Part shown: positions 40,888-51,874 of the stretch, piece after piece | Layout of the letters: every line of letters begins with the position of its first letter | How positions within the stretch are numbered: position 1 is the stretch's first letter | Source of the DNA: Ornithinibacillus scapharcae TW25 | GTDB taxonomy: Bacteria; Bacillota; Bacilli; Bacillales; Amphibacillaceae | Direction of reading: 5' to 3' | Assembly: GCF_000190475.1 (NCBI RefSeq) | Contig: NZ_AEWH01000020.1 | Coordinates: forward strand, 1-64,000 | Length of the DNA stretch: 64,000 nt | Notes under the pieces: generated by a model | The model's input: the letters and a program-made list of their open reading frames with translations, nothing else | Database searches by the model: none | What the model was told of the DNA's origin: nothing | Position numbers and translations under genes: made by a program

Positions 40888-40902
40888 ACTTCTCTCTTAC
40901 AC

Positions 40903-43242
<2,340 letters not shown>

Positions 43243-43272
43243 TTGACATTAATAGGAAGGTTCTGCTACTAT
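43243..43272 (+). promoter_or_regulatory. sigma-A promoter of abrB
   Basis: -35 TTGACA (43243-43248), 18-bp spacer, -10 TACTAT (43267-43272), about 60 bases before the abrB ATG. In B. subtilis abrB is repressed by Spo0A and by itself; I see no clean 0A box here. Confidence 0.65.
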
Positions 43273-43332
43273 AAAGCAAAGAAACATGTCGAAAATTGAC
43301 GAAATTTTAACTTGTAGAGGAGGGGAAGTACG

Positions 43333-43608
43333 ATGAAATCTACTGGTATAGTGAGAAAAGTCGATGAGCTAGGCAGGGTGGTTATTCCCATAGAATTACG
43401 CAGAACTTTGGATATCAATATTAAGGATCCATTAGAAATTTATGTTGATAATGATAAAATCGTGTTAAAGAAATACCAGCCAAACATGGCTTGTCAAATT
43501 ACTGGGGAATCTTCTGATGAAAATATTTCATTAGCAAACGGTAAGATTGTTCTAAGTCCTGAGGGCGCAAAACTATTAATTGATGAAATACAATCACGTT
43601 TCAAATAG
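43333..43608 (+). CDS. abrB: transition-state regulator AbrB
   Basis: Global repressor of post-exponential genes. The swapped-hairpin DNA-binding domain occupies residues 1-50 (GIVRKVDELGRVVIPIELRRT), and the C-terminal multimerisation part ends PEGAKLLIDEIQSRF. 91 aa, ATG after AGAGGAGGGG. It is one of few plus-strand genes, divergent from metS as in B. subtilis. It is paralogous to SpoVT at 23763-24299 and likely controls the spoVG promoter. Confidence 0.95.
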   Translation: MKSTGIVRKVDELGRVVIPIELRRTLDINIKDPLEIYVDNDKIVLKKYQPNMACQITGESSDENISLANGKIVLSPEGAKLLIDEIQSRFK

Positions 43609-43658
43609 TAGTTTTATAGTGCAGGCGAGAAAGTGGTTTATACTTTCCTATCTGCAAA

Positions 43659-43693
43659 AAAGGAGCTGCAACAATTCTTGTTGAGCTCTTTTT
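43659..43693. terminator. terminator between convergent abrB and rsmI
   Basis: Stem AAGGAGCTGCAACAA / TTGTTGAGCTCTT (one bulge) with flanking A and T tracts, so it can act for abrB (+) and rsmI (-). Confidence 0.75.
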
Positions 43694-43718
43694 TTACTAT
43701 GAAAAGACTTATCTCTAT

Positions 43719-44591
43719 CTACTCTATATGATAAGCCTGGTAGACATCACGTTTTGGTAAATCCCGGTCCTTAGCAACTAATTTAATAGCCTCTTTACTC
43801 GTGACCCCTTTTTCCTGTATATAATGATCGACATGATTTGGGATTGAAAGATCACTCCACCATAACTCGACTTCTTCTATCACGTCATGTGCATTACCTT
43901 CCACAACAATACAAAATTCCCCTTTTGGTTCATTTTCATTTGCCCAAGTAATTAATTCATCAACCGTACCCCGAATGTATTCTTCAAAGCGCTTCGAAAG
44001 TTCCCGAGCGATAGCAATTTGTCGATTTCCAAGCTGTTTTCCGATTGTTTTCAATGTTTCCTTAACCCGATAAGGTGATTCATAAAAGATTAATGTCGCC
44101 TTCAACTTTCCTAAACGTTCTAATTCTTCTTCTTTTTCCTTTTGCTTACGCGGTAGGAAACCATAAAATAAAAATTCTTTATTCGGAAGGCCAGAGCCTA
44201 CTAAGGCGATAAGTGCCGCATTTGCTCCTGGCAATACAACAACTGCGTAGTCCTGTTCTATCGCTGCCTGTACAATTTCATATCCTGGATCAGAAATAGC
44301 GGGCATTCCTGCATCACTTACTAACGCTATTGATTCACCGTTTGCTAATTTTTCTAGGAGCAAATATTCCCGCTCTCGTTTATTATGTTCGTGATAACTA
44401 ATAAGAGGTGTTGATATTTCAAAATGATTTAACAGTTTTTTGGTATTCCTTGTATCTTCTGCTGCAATAACATTCACAGACTTTAATATGGTAAGAGCTC
44501 GGTATGTAATATCTTCTAGGTTGCCGATCGGTGTAGGAACTACATATAATATCCCTTCATCACGGGGCTCATAACTTTTCTGTATTCTCAT
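43719..44591 (-). CDS. rsmI: 16S rRNA 2'-O-methyltransferase RsmI (YabC)
   Basis: Methylates the ribose of C1402 in 16S rRNA. Tetrapyrrole-methylase fold: VVPTPIGNLEDITYRAL, AAEDTRNTKKLL, ISYHEHN and LVSDAGMPAISDPG near the N-terminus, FYGFLPRK in the middle and YESPYRV later. 290 aa. Its start overlaps the yazA 3' end by 23 bases. Confidence 0.95.
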   Translation of the reverse strand: MRIQKSYEPRDEGILYVVPTPIGNLEDITYRALTILKSVNVIAAEDTRNTKKLLNHFEISTPLISYHEHNKREREYLLLEKLANGESIALVSDAGMPAISDPGYEIVQAAIEQDYAVVVLPGANAALIALVGSGLPNKEFLFYGFLPRKQKEKEEELERLGKLKATLIFYESPYRVKETLKTIGKQLGNRQIAIARELSKRFEEYIRGTVDELITWANENEPKGEFCIVVEGNAHDVIEEVELWWSDLSIPNHVDHYIQEKGVTSKEAIKLVAKDRDLPKRDVYQAYHIE

Positions 44592-44859
44592 AGTTCATTA
44601 CCTCTTTCAATTTATCACGTATTAGTTGAAATTTTCCTTTACGAGTTAGCTGCTTAATTTCGTACTCTCTTTTTAGTGCTGCCTCTTTAGTAGGAAACTT
44701 TTCAATATACATTACTTGAAACGGTCCACGACCTCGGGTATATTTGGCACCTTTACCTGACTCATGCATCTCTAATCTATTTTCTAGGTCATTGGTATAT
44801 CCTGTATATAAGGAATCATCCCCACATTTTAATATGTAAACTGTGTGTTCATCAGTCAT
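44569..44859 (-). CDS. yazA: GIY-YIG domain protein (YazA)
   Basis: UPF0213 family, with an isolated GIY-YIG nuclease-like fold: TVYILKCGDDSLYTGYTNDLE replaces GIY-YIG with VYI-YTG, and the conserved Arg is in NRLEMH. KEAALKREYEIKQLTRKGK completes the domain. DNA-processing activity is not established. ATG at 44859 follows AAAGGAG by 7 nt; the longer frame is unsupported. 96 aa. Confidence 0.9.
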   Translation of the reverse strand: MTDEHTVYILKCGDDSLYTGYTNDLENRLEMHESGKGAKYTRGRGPFQVMYIEKFPTKEAALKREYEIKQLTRKGKFQLIRDKLKEVMNYENTEKL

Positions 44860-45592
44860 AAATAATCTCCTTTGCTTCACTTGTATAAGTACCATCTTCA
44901 TTATAAATGTATAATGGAGGCAAAATATGCAAATCTGCTTTTCCGTCTCTTATCCCTTCAATCAGTAACATATTCGCTTCTCTGCCTTTTTTCGGATATA
45001 CCAACTGAAGACGTTTTGGCTCTAGTTTATAAGCACGAAAAGTAGTTAATATATCAACTAATCTTCCTGGTCGGTGTACCATCGCAACTTTACCACCAGG
45101 ACGTACATATAACTTACAAGCCTTAACAGCATCCTCTAACGTACAGTATACCTCATGCCTTGCAATGGTAAGATGTTCATTTTGATTATGTTCTGTGCTA
45201 GATGGGGTCTTGAAATAAGGCGGATTACAAGTCACGACATCAAAACTAGAATGGGTTAAATCTGTTTTCAGATGACGGATATCGCCGTGGATCATCTTAA
45301 TCTTATCTGTTAGATTGTTTAGTGCTATACTCCGTTTCGCCATACTGATAATTCGCTCTTGAATTTCTACTCCAACGATACTGGCATTTGTTTTTCGTGA
45401 TAGGAGGAGTGGAATTACCCCATTTCCACTACATAAATCTAGAATGTTTCCTCGTTTTATTGGTATTGACGCAAAGTTAGCTAATAATACGGCATCTAAG
45501 GAAAAAGAAAATGCTGTTGGGCTTTGAATGATTTGCATGCTTTCATCTGCTACTAAATAATCTAGTCTTTCATCATCAAATAATTGAACCAT
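44852..45592 (-). CDS. trmN6: tRNA1(Val) N6-adenine methyltransferase (YabB)
   Basis: SAM-dependent methyltransferase for A37 of tRNA1-Val. Motif I is ILDLCSGNGVIPLLLS (about residues 46-61), and the target-base motif NPPY is in TCNPPYFK (about 125). 246 aa. It overlaps yazA by 8 bases, so trmN6-yazA-rsmI form one operon. Confidence 0.92.
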   Translation of the reverse strand: MVQLFDDERLDYLVADESMQIIQSPTAFSFSLDAVLLANFASIPIKRGNILDLCSGNGVIPLLLSRKTNASIVGVEIQERIISMAKRSIALNNLTDKIKMIHGDIRHLKTDLTHSSFDVVTCNPPYFKTPSSTEHNQNEHLTIARHEVYCTLEDAVKACKLYVRPGGKVAMVHRPGRLVDILTTFRAYKLEPKRLQLVYPKKGREANMLLIEGIRDGKADLHILPPLYIYNEDGTYTSEAKEIIYD

Positions 45593-45668
45593 TTAACCTG
45601 TTCCTTTCCTATAAAGAGACTGGGAGAAGTATATTCATCACGCCTACCTTACTTTGGCGTATATACCC

Positions 45669-45954
45669 GCTCCGGAAATATACTACGCTTTCACTTCCAG
45701 CACAGGGGCGACATCTGCTCGAAAGAACCTCGCAGTGTCTACCTTGCACTTCACAGCATAAGTGCGAGGTTCTTTCGAGAGTACCTCGCAGTGTCTTCTT
45801 TCCGCGGGCGGCTGGTGAGTCTCCTCGTGCTGACTCACTGCGGGGTCTCACCGATGCCTTTCCTCCCGCAGGACAAGAAACGCTACGTCAGCGGCTCATC
45901 GCACGCAGAAAAAGTGCTCTTCTTTTTCAAGGAGTCTACGTATATTTCCGGAGC
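45669..45954. repeat. GC-rich intergenic element with 15-bp terminal inverted repeats
   Basis: Bounded by GCTCCGGAAATATAC (45669-45683) and its exact complement (45940-45954). Inside, a 17-bp perfect inverted repeat CTCGAAAGAACCTCGCA (45718-45734 and 45763-45779) sits next to a direct repeat CCTCGCAGTGTCT (45728-45740 and 45784-45796). Nested hairpins follow at 45815-45852. Its base composition is far more GC-rich than neighbours. I recall similar dispersed intergenic sequences in Oceanobacillus and relatives; no transposase is present, so a MITE- or REP-like element is the best reading. Confidence 0.7.
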
Positions 45955-46027
45955 TGATATGGTATATTAATTGTTTTTCTAGTTGTGCATTAGGTTTTTT
46001 CCCCTTGCTATAAAACTAAAGAAAAAA

Positions 46028-46053
46028 CTGCCTGGCAATATATATCCAGACAG
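46028..46053 (-). terminator. intrinsic terminator after yabA
   Basis: Stem CTGTCTGG / CCAGGCAG (one mismatch) with a 10-nt loop, followed on the minus strand by six T residues. Confidence 0.8.
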
Positions 46054-46065
46054 CTATAGTATACG

Positions 46066-46404
46066 TTATTTCTTTTTACTTAGAAAATCTAGACAAAACA
46101 TACAGTCTTCATTTCTTCTTGGACTGCCAAATTCCAAATTACAAATGTGAAAACCTTCTTCATACAGTCTCGCTAAGTTATCATAACCTTCACTAGGCAA
46201 TTTTGTGATTTCCTCCACGGTGATTTCTTGATCCGCTTCAGATGAATCTAGTCGATTGCGCAAATGATGGTTTTCCATAGAAAGACGATGATTTTCTTCT
46301 AGTAAATCGCTTAGTTTCCCTTTTAGATCACCAAGCTGCTTGTATAATTCACCAATTTGTTTTTCCATATCGGATACTTGGTCAAATATCTGTCTTTTTT
46401 GCAA
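46066..46404 (-). CDS. yabA: replication initiation control protein YabA
   Basis: Negative regulator of DnaA that links it to the DnaN clamp. An N-terminal leucine-rich coiled coil (about residues 1-55) is followed by a zinc-binding C-terminus with HICNLEFG and CMFCLDF supplying His/Cys ligands. 112 aa. It is in the tmk-holB-ricT-yabA group near the origin. Confidence 0.93.
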   Translation of the reverse strand: MQKRQIFDQVSDMEKQIGELYKQLGDLKGKLSDLLEENHRLSMENHHLRNRLDSSEADQEITVEEITKLPSEGYDNLARLYEEGFHICNLEFGSPRRNEDCMFCLDFLSKKK

Positions 46405-46419
46405 TTTCGACTCACTCCA

Positions 46420-47247
46420 TTATTCTTGGCCCTGAGCTGTCACAATTCCTTCTTCGATGAGTTCATCCAAGGTATATTCAATAACACGTTCTTTTTCTGG
46501 AATTTCTATTTGAATAACGCGATCAAGAATATTAAGTCCTACCACATGACCTTCTCCATGTGGAGTTTTAACATGCTCACCTAAATCAGGTAACTCTCTT
46601 TTCGCTTCTTCATATTCATCATTTTCATATTTTAAGCAACACATTAATCGGCCACACAATCCAGAAATCTTAGCTGGATTTAATGATAAATTTTGATCCT
46701 TTGCCATTTTAATAGAAACAGGCTCAAAATCACCTAAGAAAGTTGAACAACATAACATTCTACCACAAGGTCCGATTCCACCTAGCATTTTTGCTTCATC
46801 ACGGACACCAATTTGTCTTAATTCAATTCTAGTCTTAAACATTGCAGCTAAATCTTTTACAAGCTCACGAAAGTCAACTCTTCCATCAGCAGTAAAGTAA
46901 AATATGATTTTATTACGATCAAACGTATATTCTACGTCTACTAAATTCATATCTAGCTGATGCTCATCTATCTTACTTGCACACTCTTTAAATGCTCGAT
47001 CAGCATATTCTTTGTTTTCCATGACCGTTAATTTATCTTTATCTGTCGCAATTCGCATGACCTTTTTCAGCGGAAGAACAACATCTTCCTCATCTACCTG
47101 CTTATTTGCAATCACGACTTTACCAAATTCAATTCCGCGAACTGTTTCCACAATAACATAGCTATCCAGTTCAATATCTAGTCCAGCCGGATCAAAATAA
47201 TATATCTTACCCGCCTTTTTAAAGCGGACACCAATAACCCCTATCAT
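46420..47247 (-). CDS. ricT: PSP1-domain protein RicT (YaaT)
   Basis: Part of the RicA-RicF-RicT complex that carries iron-sulfur clusters and modulates RNase Y and Spo0A phosphorylation. Cysteine-rich region: GGIGPCGRMLCCSTFL and ISGLCGRLMCCLKYE (about residues 155-205). ATG at 47247 follows GAGGTG and gives 275 aa as in B. subtilis; the GTG three codons upstream is part of the ribosome site. Confidence 0.93.
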   Translation of the reverse strand: MIGVIGVRFKKAGKIYYFDPAGLDIELDSYVIVETVRGIEFGKVVIANKQVDEEDVVLPLKKVMRIATDKDKLTVMENKEYADRAFKECASKIDEHQLDMNLVDVEYTFDRNKIIFYFTADGRVDFRELVKDLAAMFKTRIELRQIGVRDEAKMLGGIGPCGRMLCCSTFLGDFEPVSIKMAKDQNLSLNPAKISGLCGRLMCCLKYENDEYEEAKRELPDLGEHVKTPHGEGHVVGLNILDRVIQIEIPEKERVIEYTLDELIEEGIVTAQGQE

Positions 47248-47252
47248 CTCTT

Positions 47253-48239
47253 TCACCTCTCGATTTGAAGTGTGAGCTGTTCCATCACAAGAGTCGGATG
47301 AACATTCTGCTTCAATTTACGTTTTGCATCTAGTAATGTATGTAGGATAGATGTTAACCTATCCTGTGAGAAATACATACTAAGACGCTCTAATCTCTCA
47401 TCCTGTTGGAAGAAGATTAATCCTTCCTCATTACCAAGATGGCTATAAAGAATATCTTTGAAGGCTAATAGAAGTAATTCTATCCCCTGCTCTAGTTGTG
47501 TTCTCTCTTTAAAGTGATTTAGCCAATGATTATGTATATATAAATACACATCACTTGAATTATCTATGAAAGATTCTATTAATTGTACCACTAACTTTCT
47601 TGCTTCGGCAAACCACTCATCTCCACTCCACTCCAACGCTTCATCCAAGTTATTGGTTAGTGAACTCATTAGCTTTGCACTTGTTACCGTTAACCCTGAT
47701 TCCACCAATTTCTCTTGAAAATGAGTAGGATTTAATGGTTGAAGATCAATTATCTGACAACGTGAGCGGATGGTCGCCAGGATAGATTGACTATTTTCAG
47801 TTAGCATAATAGCTGTGGTTTTTTGATTTGGTTCTTCTAAGAATTTCAAAATTCGATTGGCTGCATTCGCTGTTAGCGTTTCGGCACCTTTTATGATATA
47901 AACTTTCTGGTCTGATTCCAGACCAGAATAGGTAAATTCTTTTTGTAAGTTCTTTATCTGTTCAATCTTAATGGATTGGCCATCTGGTTCAATTACATGG
48001 ACATCAGGATGGTTTCCTGAATCAATTCGTTTACATGTATTACAGGTTAAGCAAGGTTCAGCCCCTTGCCTGTTTTCACAAAACAGGACCTTTGCAATTA
48101 AAACAGCAATTGCCTCCTTACCTGTTCCTCGTGCCCCATGAATTAAATAAGCGTGAGAAATGCGGTCCTTTTTAATACTATTTGTAATAACTTTGCTAGC
48201 CATCGGCTGTATTTTAGCAATTTCAGACCACGTTTTCAT
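47253..48239 (-). CDS. holB: DNA polymerase III delta-prime subunit
   Basis: Clamp-loader subunit. AAA+ fold with HAYLIHGARGTGKEAIA (Walker A, about residues 30-46) and a zinc module CLTCNTCKRI (about 60-70). VYIIKGAETLTANAANRILKFLEEP-type region holds the Walker B equivalent and sensor 1, quoted only in part: NAANRILKFLEEP. 328 aa. Located 5 bases before ricT. Confidence 0.94.
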   Translation of the reverse strand: MKTWSEIAKIQPMASKVITNSIKKDRISHAYLIHGARGTGKEAIAVLIAKVLFCENRQGAEPCLTCNTCKRIDSGNHPDVHVIEPDGQSIKIEQIKNLQKEFTYSGLESDQKVYIIKGAETLTANAANRILKFLEEPNQKTTAIMLTENSQSILATIRSRCQIIDLQPLNPTHFQEKLVESGLTVTSAKLMSSLTNNLDEALEWSGDEWFAEARKLVVQLIESFIDNSSDVYLYIHNHWLNHFKERTQLEQGIELLLLAFKDILYSHLGNEEGLIFFQQDERLERLSMYFSQDRLTSILHTLLDAKRKLKQNVHPTLVMEQLTLQIER

Positions 48240-48279
48240 GATAACCCTTCCCTACTTAAGATGTTGCTTGTCCATTCTC

Positions 48280-48720
48280 TTACGTATATATATTAACCAG
48301 TAAACCTTTAATCTCTCCAATTAGACCTAATAAGTCTACTGTCTTCTTTTCTTGATTCATAATTTCATCCGTTAATTCCATTAATTTCTCATCGATTTGT
48401 TTAACCAGTGTTAAATTTCTACTGCTACCTGTGTAGCTAAAACTTAATGACTTCTCTAAGTCCATTCCATTTGATACCGCTTCTTGTAAGAAACGTTTAA
48501 TCAGTCGCTTAAATTTGACTAAATCCTTGAAGGATCTAAATCTTGCTAGTCTATCACCTTGAGCGGTAATATTTTGCATTAGCTTTTGCAATTCAGCTTG
48601 CTGCATTTTTTGACTTTGGGACTGAACAATCGCTTCAAAGGATGGTTGGTTTTGCTTTAGAGACCTTGCATTCTTCTGAGATGTATCTACTTGCTTTAAC
48701 ATTTCCTGACTAATTTTCAT
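48280..48720 (-). CDS. yaaR: DUF327 protein YaaR
   Basis: Conserved protein of unknown function found between darA and holB in Bacilli. Predicted all-helical, with Gln-rich N-terminus (SQSQKMQQAELQKLMQ) and a conserved middle RFRSFKDLVKFKRLIKRFLQEA-like segment (about residues 60-80). 146 aa. No catalytic motif seen. Confidence 0.85.
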   Translation of the reverse strand: MKISQEMLKQVDTSQKNARSLKQNQPSFEAIVQSQSQKMQQAELQKLMQNITAQGDRLARFRSFKDLVKFKRLIKRFLQEAVSNGMDLEKSLSFSYTGSSRNLTLVKQIDEKLMELTDEIMNQEKKTVDLLGLIGEIKGLLVNIYT

Positions 48721-48744
48721 TTGTTCAGCCCCCTCTATAATTAT

Positions 48745-49077
<333 letters not shown>

Positions 49078-49087
49078 CTAACCCCCT

Positions 49088-49723
49088 TTACTTATGATTA
49101 GTTAAATATTGGGTTATTAATGATAGGCTGTCTGCTTCTACTTTCTCTATTGTCTGGTCTGCATTAATAACGTTTATTCGTTTTGGAAATCGTTTGACTA
49201 GAATTTGATATGCTTCATATACTTTCTCATGGAAGTTTAGCTCTTCTAAATCCAAACGGTTCCGTTCCCGATCCTTGTTTGCTGCAATTCTCTCTAAACC
49301 TTTCCGAGGTTCAATATCGAAAAACAAAGTTAGGTCGGGCATTGCATTCTGGATCGCAAATTGATTAATCGTAAAAACCTCATCAATCCCTAAGCCTCTA
49401 GCATGACCTTGGTATGCTAAGCTACTATCAATAAATCGGTCACATAGTACGATTTTTCCCTCTTTTAAGCTTGGAAAAACCTTTTCGACAAGATGTTGTC
49501 TTCTCGCTGCTGCATATAATAATGCTTCTGTTCTACCGTCCATCTCCGTATGAAGAGGGTTAAGGATGATATTGCGTATTTTCTCTGCGATATCGATTCC
49601 TCCTGGTTCACGGGTTGTTATGACATCAAAACCTAAATTCTCCAATTTTCCAGCAATAGAATGAAGAATAGAGGTTTTACCTGCACCTTCCCCACCTTCA
49701 AACGTTATAAAATAACCACTCAC
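49088..49723 (-). CDS. tmk: thymidylate kinase
   Basis: Phosphorylates dTMP to dTDP. P-loop [12 protein letters not shown] (about residues 8-19), TTREPGG, and the LID/DR motif [14 protein letters not shown] (about 92-105) are present. 211 aa. It starts the tmk-darA-yaaR-holB-ricT-yabA group. Confidence 0.96.
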   Translation of the reverse strand: MSGYFITFEGGEGAGKTSILHSIAGKLENLGFDVITTREPGGIDIAEKIRNIILNPLHTEMDGRTEALLYAAARRQHLVEKVFPSLKEGKIVLCDRFIDSSLAYQGHARGLGIDEVFTINQFAIQNAMPDLTLFFDIEPRKGLERIAANKDRERNRLDLEELNFHEKVYEAYQILVKRFPKRINVINADQTIEKVEADSLSLITQYLTNHK

Positions 49724-49745
49724 TAAATTCTTCTCCTTTAGTCCT

Positions 49746-49769
49746 GCTAGATGCTGCGCCTGAAGCTAG
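49746..49769. repeat. remnant matching the end of the recR-ebfC intergenic element
   Basis: GCTAGATGCTGCGCCTGAAGCTAG here matches GCTAGTCGTTGGCGCCTGAAGCTAG at 55640-55664 apart from three substitutions or a single gap. It lies in the 49-bp gap between tmk and the decarboxylase gene. This looks like one end of the same repeat family left after deletion. Confidence 0.55.
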
Positions 49770-49772
49770 ATA

Positions 49773-51185
49773 TCACTCAAACACCTGAATACCTTGATGA
49801 ATATCCCTATGTTGAATTTTAGCTCCTTGCTGTATTAAATGCTGAATCAGCCTAATTTGTTCTTCTGTTATGCGTTCACCTTTTAAAATAACAGGAATTC
49901 CTGGCGGATACGGGATAACTGCTTCTGCAGCAATTAAATCTCGCGTTTCTCCTAGCGGAACTTTTTTCTTCGTTAGCTGAATCATTCGATGATAGCTCAC
50001 AGCCAATTCCTGTATGGGCTCTTGAAATAAATCACTTATCTCTATTGTAGCATGATTTGTCCCATATTTATATTCCTCGTTAAAGGTTTTTATTATCTTT
50101 TCCATTGTGGGAAAATCTTGTAACTCATTTAGGCCGTGGATAAATAGGACATGTTTGTCTGTAGCTAATTCTGGATAGATTGCATGTTCTTCAAATACTT
50201 TAGCAATATCAAATCCTGACATACCTTCGTTAACATGCAAGGTTATTTTCATTGGATCGTTACTTTTGATTACTTCCCAATGCTTACCTTGTTGATAGAC
50301 ACGTTGAAGTTTCTTTGCGCTTTTCAGTATAGCATCTAATTTTCCCTTTGAAAGCCCAGCCAAATAAGCTCTCGCAATATCCAATGAAGCCATTAATGGA
50401 TAGGAAGGGCTACTTGATTGAATCATTTGTAAATAATGTGCAATACGATCCTTTGAAACTAAATTAGATTGGATATGCAAATAAGAAGCCATCGTCATAG
50501 CGGGAGCCATCTTATGTGCGGATTGCACCACTACATCTGCCCCAAGTGCTAATGCAGATTGTGGAAATGGCTTACCTAATGAAAAATGAACTCCATGGGC
50601 TTCATCTACAAATACAGGAATTCTATGTTCATGTGCTAGGTCTATCATTTGTTTTATGTCATACGTGTTGCCAAAATAATCCGGATAGGTTAATACTAAT
50701 CCTTTGGCATCAGGGTTTCTTTTTATTGCTTGTCTAACTGTTTCAACGCTAGGAGAAGTATACTGGTGAACGACCTCATCATATTCCGGGCTAATGAAAA
50801 TTGGCTTTGCACCACTTAATTCCAGACCATTCATAATCGACTTGTGGCTATTTCGTTGAACAATTAGTTTATCTTCTGGATTACAGGCTGTTAATACCAT
50901 GGCCAGATTTCCTGCTGTACTTCCACCGACTAAGAAAAACGTATGGTCCGCACCAAAGTAATCAGCTGCAAGCTCTTCCGCTTCTGCAATAACCCCTTCT
51001 GGTGCATGCAAATCATCCAGATCCGTTAGTTCTGTTACATCAATCGGTAGTATCGTATCATAATAATCCCTGGCTAAATCGAGAAAAACTTCTCCATTTT
51101 TATGTCCAGGGACGTGAAATGAAGCTGGATTTTGTTTGGAAAAATCCATTAGTTTTTGAAATAATGGCAATCTCTGCTGATTCAT
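49773..51185 (-). CDS. Orn/Lys/Arg decarboxylase family protein (YaaO-like)
   Basis: PLP enzyme of the fold-type I aspartate-aminotransferase-like decarboxylases. FHVPGHKNGEVF at the N-terminus, VGGSTAGNLAM, VDEAHGVHFS and the PLP lysine in SAHKMAPAMT (about residue 242) are clear. The substrate (ornithine, lysine or arginine) cannot be told from sequence alone. 470 aa, as B. subtilis YaaO. xpaC and yaaN, normally between csfB and yaaO, are absent. Confidence 0.9.
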   Translation of the reverse strand: MNQQRLPLFQKLMDFSKQNPASFHVPGHKNGEVFLDLARDYYDTILPIDVTELTDLDDLHAPEGVIAEAEELAADYFGADHTFFLVGGSTAGNLAMVLTACNPEDKLIVQRNSHKSIMNGLELSGAKPIFISPEYDEVVHQYTSPSVETVRQAIKRNPDAKGLVLTYPDYFGNTYDIKQMIDLAHEHRIPVFVDEAHGVHFSLGKPFPQSALALGADVVVQSAHKMAPAMTMASYLHIQSNLVSKDRIAHYLQMIQSSSPSYPLMASLDIARAYLAGLSKGKLDAILKSAKKLQRVYQQGKHWEVIKSNDPMKITLHVNEGMSGFDIAKVFEEHAIYPELATDKHVLFIHGLNELQDFPTMEKIIKTFNEEYKYGTNHATIEISDLFQEPIQELAVSYHRMIQLTKKKVPLGETRDLIAAEAVIPYPPGIPVILKGERITEEQIRLIQHLIQQGAKIQHRDIHQGIQVFE

Positions 51186-51227
51186 GTGAATGTTCCTCTC
51201 CCAACTAATACCAATATCATATCAACT

Positions 51228-51265
51228 AAAATGGCCATTGCAAGAAATTTTGCAATGGCCATTTT
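51228..51265 (-). terminator. intrinsic terminator after csfB
   Basis: Perfect 16-bp inverted repeat (AAAATGGCCATTGCAA and its complement) with a 6-nt loop, lying between csfB and the decarboxylase gene and followed by T-rich sequence. Confidence 0.9.
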
Positions 51266-51269
51266 GAAT

Positions 51270-51464
51270 CTATGAAAAAAGGGAAGGTTGATTCATATTT
51301 TTTAGTTTTTGTAGATAATAATTATATTTCTCCTCACGAGGTTCGGTATGAATCATATTAAATTCACAATCTGTACATATAAACATGTTGTATAAATGTA
51401 TACCTCTGTGTTTCTTTTCCTCACAAATGCCGCAATGCTCCAACTCTATTATTCTTTCTTCCAT
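51270..51464 (-). CDS. csfB: anti-sigma-G factor Gin (CsfB)
   Basis: Small zinc-binding inhibitor of sigma-G (and sigma-E) used in sporulation. Two Cys pairs, CGIC (about residue 11) and CTDC (about 30), and GIHLYNMFIC match CsfB; the C-terminal YYLQKLKNMNQPSLFS also agrees. ATG at 51464 follows GGAGGTGGGG and gives 64 aa, the B. subtilis length. A good sigma-F promoter is upstream. Confidence 0.93.
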   Translation of the reverse strand: MEERIIELEHCGICEEKKHRGIHLYNMFICTDCEFNMIHTEPREEKYNYYLQKLKNMNQPSLFS

Positions 51465-51493
51465 TTTCCCCACCTCCGTTTAAACTAGTAACT

Positions 51494-51522
51494 AGTTTGC
51501 CCAAATTAATAGGAGGATATAC
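51494..51522 (-). promoter_or_regulatory. sigma-F promoter of csfB
   Basis: On the minus strand there is -35 GTATA (51518-51522), a 15-bp spacer and -10 GGGCAAACT (51494-51502), matching GYATA-N15-GGNNANAHT at all but one position. csfB is a known sigma-F gene. Confidence 0.7.
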
Positions 51523-51839
51523 TATAAAAATTTAACTAACGTCCTGATACACCCCTTCCTTTTATAAGAAAAGGTTAAAATAAAAAGGTCATTTATTTTC
51601 CCACAAATGATTTTTCCAAAATTACAGGTAAATTGGATATTCGGCATTCTTTACATCCCCAACAATATAAATTATAATAACCCTTGTAAAGTCGATTTCA
51701 ATGAGCCTATCAAATAAATTTAAGAGGTGCATTTTGTGAGTGCAGTAGTTTCTAAATAGGAAAAACATTATTGGAAATAAGAAAGCTTTAACAACGGGGG
51801 ATTTTAGTAAAATCAAACCCTTTATTTGTTACGGACTTA

Positions 51840-51868
51840 TTTCCACCTATGAAGATACCTACTATACT
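51840..51868 (+). promoter_or_regulatory. putative sigma-A promoter of the mutS2-like gene
   Basis: -35 TTTCCA (51840-51845, 4/6), 17-bp spacer, -10 TATACT (51863-51868, 5/6). Transcription would start near 51875, giving a leader of about 187 nt. Confidence 0.5.
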
Positions 51869-51874
51869 TTACAA

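Noticed and set aside
45584-45970. 128-aa plus frame and 80-aa minus frame over the GC-rich element
   Set aside because: Both follow the repeat element; no ribosome-binding site, no family resemblance, and GC-rich repeats give long chance frames.
51622-51816. 64-aa minus frame upstream of csfB
   Set aside because: A/T-rich, no ribosome site, no homologue recalled; likely chance.
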